A DNA stretch of 64,000 bases from Rhodobacter sp. CZR27 (GTDB taxonomy: Bacteria > Pseudomonadota > Alphaproteobacteria > Rhodobacterales > Rhodobacteraceae). The notes beneath the pieces are model-generated. The model was not told the origin of the DNA, did not search any database, and saw nothing but the letters and a program-made list of their open reading frames with translations. Location of the stretch: positions 2,380,501 through 2,444,500 of the forward strand of contig NZ_CP023548.1 in assembly GCF_002407205.1 (NCBI RefSeq). Reading direction: 5' to 3'. Shown here piece by piece: positions 57,421 through 64,000 of the stretch (positions are counted from its first letter, which is position 1; every line of letters begins with the position of its first letter). Position numbers and translations under genes: made by a program.

Positions 57421-58014
57421 ATGGCCGTTCATACCAAGCTCGACGACGCACAGGCGCTGGTCTACGGAACCACCATGGCGGCCTTCGGGATCACCATCCT
57501 GACCCACCTCGGGCTTGTGACCGGGCAGACTGCGGGCCTCGCCGTCCTGATATCCTATGCGACCGGCTGGGGCTTCGCGCCGGTCTTCTTCACCATCAAC
57601 CTGCCCTTCTACTGGCTGGGATACCGGCGGATGGGTCTCGCCTTCACGGTCAAGACCTTCCTTTCGGTCGCGGCCATGTCGGCGCTGGTGCAGGTCATGC
57701 CCGCCTGGATCGACTTCGCCCATCTCGATCCCGCGTTTGGCGCGGTGCTGTTCGGCATGGTCTCGGGCTCGGCGCTGCTGGCGCTCTTCAGGCACGGCGC
57801 GAGCCTTGGCGGCATCGGCATCCTCGCGCTCTACCTGCAGGAGAAGACCGGCTTCCGCGCCGGCTGGACACAGCTCGTCTTCGACGCGGCGCTGTTCGCG
57901 GTGGCACTTGCCTTGCGCGAGTGGCAGACCGTCGCCTGGTCCTTCCTCGGGGCGCTGGTGGTGAACCTCGTGATTGCGATCAACCACCGGCGCGACCGCT
58001 ACATCGCGACCTGA
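57421..58014 (+). CDS. YitT-like membrane protein
   Basis: The 197-aa protein has five or six membrane helices, with GTTMAAFGITILTHLGLVTGQTAGLAVLISYATGWGFAPVFFTINLPFYWLGYRRMG and FRHGASLGGIGILALYLQEKTG, matching the YitT/UPF0750 family (transporter-like, substrate unknown). The start at 57421 lies just after the icd terminator. A short GNRA-loop stem (58013-58026) overlaps the stop codon and may terminate weakly. Confidence 0.85.
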   Translation: MAVHTKLDDAQALVYGTTMAAFGITILTHLGLVTGQTAGLAVLISYATGWGFAPVFFTINLPFYWLGYRRMGLAFTVKTFLSVAAMSALVQVMPAWIDFAHLDPAFGAVLFGMVSGSALLALFRHGASLGGIGILALYLQEKTGFRAGWTQLVFDAALFAVALALREWQTVAWSFLGALVVNLVIAINHRRDRYIAT

Positions 58015-58093
58015 GCCGAAAGGCTCTGGCTTTTCGGCGCCGCCTCATGTAACGCCGCGGGCAACCCCTGAACAGAACCGAGAGTGTCCCCCG

Positions 58094-59914
58094 ATGGAGC
58101 TTCGCAACATCGCCATCATCGCGCACGTCGACCATGGCAAGACGACCCTGGTGGACGAGCTCCTCAAGCAGTCCGGCGCCTTCCGCGACAACCAGGCCGT
58201 GGCCGAACGCGCCATGGACAGCAACGACATCGAACGCGAGCGCGGGATCACCATCCTTGCCAAATGCACCTCGCTCGAATGGGCGGGCAAGCGCATCAAC
58301 ATCGTCGACACCCCCGGCCACGCCGACTTCGGCGGCGAGGTCGAGCGGATCCTGAACATGGTCGACGGGGTGGTGCTGCTGGTCGACGCCGCCGAAGGGC
58401 CGATGCCGCAGACCAAGTTCGTCACCTCGAAGGCGCTGGCGCTGGGGCTGCGGCCCATCGTGGTGCTGAACAAGGTGGACAAGCCCGACGCCGAGCCCGA
58501 CCGCGCGCTGAACGAGGTGTTCGACCTGTTCGCAAACCTCGGCGCCGACGACGACCAGCTGGATTTCCCGGTGCTCTACGCCTCGGGTCGCTCGGGCTGG
58601 GCGGACGAGCAGCTGGACGGCCCGCGCAAGGACCTCTCGGCGCTCTATGAACTCGTGCTGCGCCATGTCCCCGCGCCGAAGCAGCTGGCCGACCGCGACC
58701 AGCCGTTCCGGATGCTGGCCACCACCCTCTCGGCCGACCCGTTCATCGGCCGCATCCTGACCGGCCGCATCGAGGCGGGAACCGTCAAGGCCGGCGATAC
58801 GCTCAAGGCGCTGTCGCGCACCGGCGAACGGATCGAGCAGTTCCGCGTCTCGAAGGTGCTCGCCTTCCGCGGCCTGTCGCAGACCCCGATCGATCTGGGC
58901 GAGGCGGGCGACATCGTGACCCTCGCCGGCATGTCGAAAGCCACCGTCGCCGACACGCTCTGCGCGCCCGAGGTCGACGTGCCGCTGCCCGCGCAGCCGA
59001 TCGACCCGCCGACCATCTCGGTCACCTTCGGCATCAACGACTCGCCGCTAGCCGGCAAGGACGGCAACAAGGTCCAGTCCCGCGTCATCCGCGAGCGGCT
59101 GATGCGCGAGGCCGAGATCAACGTGGCGATCAAGGTCACCGACACGCCCGGCGGCGAAGCCTTCGAGGTCGCCGGACGGGGCGAGCTTCAGATGGGCGTG
59201 CTGATCGAGAACATGCGCCGCGAAGGCTTCGAGCTGTCGATCTCGCGCCCCCGCGTGCTGTTCCGCGAGGTCGACGGCGTCCGCTGCGAGCCGATCGAGG
59301 AAGTCACCATCGACGTGGACGACGAATATACCGGCGCGGTGATCGAGAAGCTGACCGGCCCGCGCAAGGGCGACCTGGTCGAGATGAAGCCCGCCGGCGC
59401 CGGCAAGACCCGGATCATCGCGCATGTGCCCTCGCGCGGGCTGATCGGCTATCATGGCCAGTTCCTGACCGACACCCGCGGCACCGGCGTCCTGAACCGC
59501 GTCTTCCACGAATGGGCGCCGCACAAGGGCCCGATCGAGGGCCGCCGCGTCGGCGTGCTGGTCTCGATGGAAAACGGCTCTTCCGTGCCCTACGCGCTCT
59601 GGAACCTCGAAGAGCGCGGGCACCTGTTCATCGGCGCTCAGGAAGCGGTCTATGAGGGGATGATCATCGGCGAGCATTCACGCGAGAACGATCTGGAAGT
59701 GAACCCGCTGAAGGGCAAGAAGCTGACCAACGTCCGCGCCTCCGGCACCGACGAGGCGGTGCGGCTGACGCCGCCGGTCCGGCTGTCGCTGGAGCAGGCG
59801 ATTGCCTATATCGACGACGACGAACTGGTGGAAGTGACGCCCAAGGTCGTGCGGATGCGCAAGCGCCACCTCGACCCGCACGAGCGCAAGCGCGCTGCCA
59901 AGGCGGCCGAGTAA
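58094..59914 (+). CDS. typA: GTP-binding ribosome-associated protein TypA/BipA
   Basis: This 606-aa translational GTPase binds the ribosome and helps stress or cold adaptation and assembly. G1 is [12 protein letters not shown], the switch region [13 protein letters not shown]3 [17 protein letters not shown] and G4 [12 protein letters not shown]-like domains follow and the BipA C-terminal domain ends [15 protein letters not shown]. The start at 58094 begins [16 protein letters not shown] terminator follows immediately. Confidence 0.96.
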   Translation: MELRNIAIIAHVDHGKTTLVDELLKQSGAFRDNQAVAERAMDSNDIERERGITILAKCTSLEWAGKRINIVDTPGHADFGGEVERILNMVDGVVLLVDAAEGPMPQTKFVTSKALALGLRPIVVLNKVDKPDAEPDRALNEVFDLFANLGADDDQLDFPVLYASGRSGWADEQLDGPRKDLSALYELVLRHVPAPKQLADRDQPFRMLATTLSADPFIGRILTGRIEAGTVKAGDTLKALSRTGERIEQFRVSKVLAFRGLSQTPIDLGEAGDIVTLAGMSKATVADTLCAPEVDVPLPAQPIDPPTISVTFGINDSPLAGKDGNKVQSRVIRERLMREAEINVAIKVTDTPGGEAFEVAGRGELQMGVLIENMRREGFELSISRPRVLFREVDGVRCEPIEEVTIDVDDEYTGAVIEKLTGPRKGDLVEMKPAGAGKTRIIAHVPSRGLIGYHGQFLTDTRGTGVLNRVFHEWAPHKGPIEGRRVGVLVSMENGSSVPYALWNLEERGHLFIGAQEAVYEGMIIGEHSRENDLEVNPLKGKKLTNVRASGTDEAVRLTPPVRLSLEQAIAYIDDDELVEVTPKVVRMRKRHLDPHERKRAAKAAE

Positions 59915-59920
59915 GCCTCG

Positions 59921-59950
59921 CGGGCGCCGCCTCTGGCCGGCGCCCGTTTT
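59921..59950 (+). terminator. Rho-independent terminator after typA
   Basis: CGGGCGCCG pairs with CGGCGCCCG (8-nt loop), followed by TTTT. It begins 7 nt after the typA stop. Confidence 0.85.
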
Positions 59951-59980
59951 CGTCGGAGGGTCACAGCGGCGCCTAGGCCC

Positions 59981-60775
59981 TCACGCGGCCTCGGCCAGCG
60001 CGCCGGGCGCGAAGGGCTCAACGTGGACATGCTCGCCCTCGAAGGTGCAGAACGAGCCCGGCGCCACGGTGAGCCAGTCGCCCTCGTCCTGCTCCAGCGG
60101 CTCGGACACCACGGCCCGGCCGCCCCGCCGCAGGCTCCAGCGGTGGTAGAGTGTCGGCGCCTGATCGTCCGAGGCGTAGCGCACTGCATAGAGCCGCTCG
60201 CCGTCCGACAGGGCCGCGGTCAGCCGCAGGTGTGGGATGCTGCCCTTCTCGCGGCTCAGCCGCTCCAGCCGCAGCACGGCACGTTCCAGTGCGCCCTTCG
60301 GATCGCTCTCCAGCCCCTCGGCCAGCGCGACGAGGAACAGCACCTCGCTGTCGGTGGCGCCCTTGCGATAGGCGTAGAGCTGCTCGGGGATCAGCATGTC
60401 CGCATCGCGGCGGAACGCCTCGTATCCGCCGACCTGCCCGTTGTGCATGAAGCTCCACCGCCCGACCGAGAAGGGGTGGCAGTTGTTGCGGCTGGTTGCC
60501 GTGCCGGTCGAGGCGCGGACATGAGCCAGAAACAGGCCCGACTTCACCTGCGCGGTCAGGCTGCGCAGGTTCGGATCGCTCCAGGCCGGATAGACGTCGC
60601 GGTAGAGCCCCGGCTCCGGCCGCTCGCCATACCAGGCGATGCCGAAGCCGTCCGCGTTGATCGCGGTTCCGCATTCGGTGGCGCAGTGGCTCTGGTGGAT
60701 CAGGGAATGGCCAGGGCGGCTGACGACCTCCTCGAGGAAGATCGGCGCCCCGATGTAGGCGGCCCAACGACACAT
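59981..60775 (-). CDS. Class II glutamine amidotransferase (YafJ/EgtC-like)
   Basis: The 264-aa protein starts MCRWAAYIGAPIFLEEVV, with Cys2 as the N-terminal nucleophile after Met removal. ADGFGIAWYG, FLAHVRASTGTATSRNNCHPF and WSFMHNGQVGGY are conserved class II motifs, and ATDSEVLFLVAL follows. Closest to YafJ; a hercynine-pathway role like EgtC would require egtB/egtD, not seen here. It converges on typA. Confidence 0.9.
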   Translation of the reverse strand: MCRWAAYIGAPIFLEEVVSRPGHSLIHQSHCATECGTAINADGFGIAWYGERPEPGLYRDVYPAWSDPNLRSLTAQVKSGLFLAHVRASTGTATSRNNCHPFSVGRWSFMHNGQVGGYEAFRRDADMLIPEQLYAYRKGATDSEVLFLVALAEGLESDPKGALERAVLRLERLSREKGSIPHLRLTAALSDGERLYAVRYASDDQAPTLYHRWSLRRGGRAVVSEPLEQDEGDWLTVAPGSFCTFEGEHVHVEPFAPGALAEAA

Positions 60776-60919
60776 GACTCAGACCGCCCCCCGGGCGCGA
60801 CTGAACGACGGCACCTTCATGACTGCTCCGGCGCTTGATTTGCGGCCATCCTATCAGGATCGCCGCAGTGCCGCATCACGATTTTGTCACGAATCCGTCG
60901 CACCGGCGAATCGCCGCGG

Positions 60920-61210
60920 TCACTCAACCTCCTCGACGACCACGAGATCCCGGACCGAGGCGCCGCGCGCATGGTCCAGCGCCGCCTGATACTCGTCCGA
61001 GTTGTAGCAGGCCACCGCGGCTTCGACCGACGGGAAGCGCGCCACGACATTGCGCGAGCGTTCCCGCCCCTCGAGCTGCACGAAGCGACCGCCGCGGGCG
61101 AGGAACACCCCGCCATGCGCGGCGATGGCGGGACCGGCGGCCTTGGCGTAGCGGCCATAGGCCTCCGGGTCCGTCACCTCGACATTGGCGATCCAGAGCG
61201 CGGTTGCCAT
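60920..61210 (-). CDS. DUF1330 domain protein
   Basis: The 96-aa protein, a ferredoxin-like alpha/beta barrel fold, has ALWIANVEVTDPEAYGRYAKAAGPAIAAHGGVFLARGG and RNVVARFPSVEAAVACYNSDEYQAAL, the DUF1330 pattern. Function unknown. It starts one base after the alaS stop, so it is cotranscribed with alaS. Confidence 0.9.
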   Translation of the reverse strand: MATALWIANVEVTDPEAYGRYAKAAGPAIAAHGGVFLARGGRFVQLEGRERSRNVVARFPSVEAAVACYNSDEYQAALDHARGASVRDLVVVEEVE

Positions 61211-61211
61211 C

Positions 61212-63863
61212 TCAGCCCCCGATTACGGCTTCCGCGGCGCGGATCGCCGCCTCGGCTTGCGAGGCATCCGCCGCACCGGCCTGCGCCATGTCGGGCCGGC
61301 CGCCGCCGCCCCGACCGCCCAGCGCCTCGGCCGCGGCCTTCACCAGCGAAACCGCCGACAGCCGATCCGTCAGGTCGGTCGTCACGCCCGCCGCCAACGC
61401 GGCCTTGCCGCCGGTGTCCGAGATCAGCAGCACCGCGCCCGAGCCCACACGCGCCTTCATCTCGTCGATCAGGCCCGGCATGTCCTTGCCCGGAACGCCC
61501 TGCACGATCTGGGCGAGGAACTTCACCCCGCCGATCTCGCGCGCCTCGGCCGAGGCACCGCCGCCCATCGCCGCCTCGCGACGAAGCTGGGCAAGCTCGT
61601 TCTGCAGCTGGCGGCGCTCGTCCACCAGCGCCTTCACGCGTTCGACCAGATCGGCGGGCGCCGCCTTCAGAACGGTCGCCACTTCCGACAGCCGCTTCAT
61701 CTGCTCGTTGAGGTAGGCCAGCGCCCCCTCGCCGGTCAGCGCCTCGATCCGCCGCACGCCGGCCGAAGAGGCGCTGTCGCCGAGGATCACGCAGAGGCCG
61801 ATGTCACCCAGCCGCGCCACATGGGTGCCGCCGCACAGCTCCAGCGAATAGGTCCGACCGTCCGCGCCCTTGCCCGAACCGTCGAGCGTCCCCATCGAGA
61901 CCACCCGCACCTCGTCGCCGTATTTCTCGCCGAAAAGCGCCTGTGCCCCGAGGGCGCGGGCATCGTCGGGCGACATGATTCGCGTCTCGACCGCACCATT
62001 CGAGCGGATATAGGTGTTCACCTCGGCCTCGACCATTGCCAGTTCTTCGCCGCTCAGCGCCTTGGAATGGCTGAAATCGAAGCGCAGCCGGTCCGGCGCG
62101 TTGAGGCTGCCGCGCTGCGCGACGTGATCGCCGAGCGCGCGCCGCAGCGCCTCGTGCAGCAGGTGCGTGGCCGAATGGTTCGCGCGGATCGCCGAGCGCC
62201 GCGCATGGTCCACTTCAAGCTGCGCGCCCTGACCCTGCCGGATCTCGCCCTCGGTTACTTCCGCAAAGTGCAGGAACAGCCCCTGCCCCTTCTTCACATC
62301 CGTGACGCGCGCCCGGCCCGAGTCGGTGCGGATCTCTCCGGTGTCGCCGACCTGACCGCCGGACTCGGCATAGAATGGCGTCTGGTTCAGCACGATCTGC
62401 ACGGTCTGGCCGGCCTGCGCTGCCGGCACCGCCGCGCCGCCGGCGACCAGAGCCAGAACCTGGCCCTCGGCGGCCTCGGTGTCATAGCCGAGGAATTCGG
62501 TCGCGCCATGCTTCTCGGCCAGATCGAACCAGATCGCCGCGTCCTTGGTCTCGCCCGAGCCGGACCAGCTGGCGCGCGCCTTGGCCTTCTGCTCGGCCAT
62601 CGCGGCCTCGAAACCGTCGGTATCGACCTTGCGGCCCTTCTCGCGCAGCGCATCCTGCGTCAGGTCCAGCGGGAAGCCGTAGGTGTCGTAAAGCTTGAAG
62701 GCCGCTTCGCCCGGCAGCGCCGCGCCCTCGGGCAGCCGCTCCAACTCGTCCTCCAGCAGCCGGAGCCCGCGGTCGAGGGTCTGGCGGAAGCGGCTTTCCT
62801 CCAGCTTCAGCGTCTCCTCGATCAGCGCCTGCCCGCGCACGAGTTCCGGATAGGCCGCACCCATCTGGCGCACCAGCGCCGGCACAAGGCGGTGCATCAC
62901 CGGTTCGTCCGCGCCCAGAAGATGCGCGTGCCGCATCGCCCGCCGCATGATCCGGCGCAGCACATAGCCGCGCCCCTCGTTCGAGGGCATCACGCCGTCA
63001 GCGATCAGGAAGCTGGTCGAGCGCAGGTGGTCGGCGATCACCCGGTGGTGCGTCTTGCCCGGGCCGTCCGGATCGCTCGAGGTTGCGTTGGCCGAGGCCT
63101 CGATCAGGCTCCGCATCAGGTCGGTGTCGTAGTTGTCGTGCTTGCCCTGCAGCAGCGCACCGATCCGTTCCAGCCCCATGCCGGTGTCGATCGACTGCAT
63201 CGGCAAGGGCGTCATCGAGCCGTCCGGATGCTGCTCGTTCTGCATGAAGACGAGGTTCCAGATCTCGATGAAGCGGTCGCCGTCCTCTTCGGCCGAGCCC
63301 GGAGGGCCGCCCCAGATCGAGGGGCCGTGGTCATAGAAGATCTCGGTGCAGGGGCCGCAGGGGCCGGTCGGGCCCATCATCCAGAAGTTGTCGTTGGTCG
63401 GGATACGGATGATCCGCTCGTCCGGCAGGCCCGCCACCTTCTTCCAGATCTCCGCCGCCTCGTCGTCGGTGTGATAGACCGTGACCAGAAGCTTGTCCTT
63501 CGGGATGTCGAAGTCCTTCGTCAGAAGCTCCCACGCGAAGGGGATGGCGTCGGACTTGAAATAGTCGCCGAAGGAGAAGTTCCCCAGCATCTCGAAGAAC
63601 GTGTGGTGCCGGGCGGTGTAACCCACGTTGTCGAGGTCGTTGTGCTTGCCGCCCGCGCGGACGCATTTCTGCGCCGTGGTCGCGCGGGTGTAGTCGCGGC
63701 GCTCGAGCCCGGTGAAGCAGTTCTTGAACTGCACCATGCCCGAGTTGGTGAACATCAGCGTCGGATCGTTGCGCGGCACAAGCGGGCTCGATTCGACGAC
63801 CCGGTGGCCGTTGCGTCGGAAGTAGTCGAGGAAGGTGGACCGGATATCGTTCAACGACGGCAT
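61212..63863 (-). CDS. alaS: Alanyl-tRNA synthetase
   Basis: The 883-aa class II enzyme shows the N-terminal catalytic core [43 protein letters not shown], then [30 protein letters not shown]. The editing domain zinc set is [12 protein letters not shown] and [13 protein letters not shown]. The C-terminal oligomerisation part is rich in glycine ([29 protein letters not shown]1-like). It lies after the recA-like gene on the same strand, the classical recA-alaS order. Confidence 0.96.
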   Translation of the reverse strand: MPSLNDIRSTFLDYFRRNGHRVVESSPLVPRNDPTLMFTNSGMVQFKNCFTGLERRDYTRATTAQKCVRAGGKHNDLDNVGYTARHHTFFEMLGNFSFGDYFKSDAIPFAWELLTKDFDIPKDKLLVTVYHTDDEAAEIWKKVAGLPDERIIRIPTNDNFWMMGPTGPCGPCTEIFYDHGPSIWGGPPGSAEEDGDRFIEIWNLVFMQNEQHPDGSMTPLPMQSIDTGMGLERIGALLQGKHDNYDTDLMRSLIEASANATSSDPDGPGKTHHRVIADHLRSTSFLIADGVMPSNEGRGYVLRRIMRRAMRHAHLLGADEPVMHRLVPALVRQMGAAYPELVRGQALIEETLKLEESRFRQTLDRGLRLLEDELERLPEGAALPGEAAFKLYDTYGFPLDLTQDALREKGRKVDTDGFEAAMAEQKAKARASWSGSGETKDAAIWFDLAEKHGATEFLGYDTEAAEGQVLALVAGGAAVPAAQAGQTVQIVLNQTPFYAESGGQVGDTGEIRTDSGRARVTDVKKGQGLFLHFAEVTEGEIRQGQGAQLEVDHARRSAIRANHSATHLLHEALRRALGDHVAQRGSLNAPDRLRFDFSHSKALSGEELAMVEAEVNTYIRSNGAVETRIMSPDDARALGAQALFGEKYGDEVRVVSMGTLDGSGKGADGRTYSLELCGGTHVARLGDIGLCVILGDSASSAGVRRIEALTGEGALAYLNEQMKRLSEVATVLKAAPADLVERVKALVDERRQLQNELAQLRREAAMGGGASAEAREIGGVKFLAQIVQGVPGKDMPGLIDEMKARVGSGAVLLISDTGGKAALAAGVTTDLTDRLSAVSLVKAAAEALGGRGGGGRPDMAQAGAADASQAEAAIRAAEAVIGG

Positions 63864-63948
63864 GAGGGAGCCCCTGTCAGGCGGATCTGATGTTCGCCGT
63901 TTCGTTTAGCCCCCCGCGCCGGGGCTGTCCACCTCGACGCGAGCCGCC

Positions 63949-64000
63949 TCACATGTCCACGAGATCGTCGCCCTTGCCATCCTCGGCCGCGGAGAAATCG
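63949..64000 (-). CDS. C-terminal end of a protein, probably RecA
   Basis: Only the last 16 codons are inside the window: DFSAAEDGKGDDLVDM then TGA. The short acidic tail and the position 85 nt upstream of alaS fit RecA, whose gene commonly precedes alaS. The sequence is too short to prove it, so no gene symbol is given. Confidence 0.5.
   Translation of the reverse strand, partial: DFSAAEDGKGDDLVDM

Noticed and set aside
58013..58034. Rho-independent terminator after the YitT-like gene
   Set aside because: Only a 5-bp stem overlapping the stop codon, with a weak T-stretch; mentioned in the gene entry but not listed as a feature.
63905..63930. Terminator between the recA-like gene and alaS
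   Set aside because: An AGCCCC/GGGGCT inverted repeat is present but is followed by AAACGAAACG, not a U-run, on the leftward strand; not strong enough to call.

Overview
The window is a 64 kb, very GC-rich, densely packed bacterial chromosome segment. Gene content and order point to an alphaproteobacterium of the Rhodobacteraceae (Rhodobacter/Cereibacter-like). The support is: dnaG-rpoD in tandem; nrdR-ribD with a GTGA overlap; a suf operon led by an IscR that lacks the usual three cluster cysteines; a LexA-type GAAC-N7-GAAC box; the C-terminal end of a recA-like gene upstream of alaS; and a 404-residue NADP isocitrate dehydrogenase. Almost all of it is core chromosome. I see no insertion sequence, integrase, CRISPR array, rRNA operon or phage module.

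Layout. 1-8.4 kb: ribD (cut by the left edge) and nrdR, a dienelactone hydrolase, then a leftward run gdhA, dnaG, rpoD and a small secreted protein. 8.7-11.3 kb: three rightward pseudopilin-like genes, one of them a VWA-domain protein of TadG type. 11.3-16.4 kb: a TetR regulator with a palindromic operator candidate, a small lipoprotein, and a hom-glpX-recJ run. 16.5-17.6 kb: two identical tRNA-Glu(TTC) genes with near-identical promoters around a lytic transglycosylase gene. 17.7-21.2 kb: the 5-oxoprolinase set pxpA-pxpB-pxpC, converging on a D-lactate dehydrogenase. 21.3-23.8 kb: a Tat-exported beta-carbonic-anhydrase-like protein, an uncharacterised membrane protein and a CHAD protein. 23.9-30.1 kb: an H-NOX-like sensor overlapping its HNOBA-GGDEF partner, a DUF4153 membrane protein, a HAD phosphatase, a DUF3572 protein and a PleD-type diguanylate cyclase.

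30.2-32.5 kb: a leftward four-gene set of EF-hand protein, ECF sigma factor, membrane anti-sigma candidate and Spy/CpxP-like periplasmic protein. 32.6-36.7 kb: DUF983, NUDIX, two overlapping lipoproteins, an aldo-keto reductase and an orphan ImuA-like gene with a LexA box. 36.8-46.6 kb: metG, an NhaP-type antiporter with a cyclic-nucleotide-binding tail, a MarR-like regulator, a polyferredoxin-like membrane protein, an ABC exporter, a tiny XRE-like protein and cobD. 46.6-54.8 kb: the leftward suf operon iscR, cysteine desulfurase, sufB, a 59-aa membrane protein, ybjQ, sufC, sufD, two Yip1-type proteins and sufS. 54.8-64 kb: an alpha/beta hydrolase and HD hydrolase pair, icd, a YitT-like protein, typA, then leftward glutamine amidotransferase, DUF1330, alaS and the end of a recA-like gene.

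The features most worth follow-up are: the H-NOX-like protein without its heme histidine, paired with a diguanylate cyclase; the EF-hand/ECF/anti-sigma/Spy operon; the orphan SOS-boxed imuA; the iscR promoter with a 12-bp inverted repeat in its leader; and the extra membrane proteins inside the suf operon. All functional statements rest on motifs and family knowledge, with no database search. Several start codons were moved from the longest open frame to an internal start on ribosome-binding-site or alignment grounds, as noted per entry.
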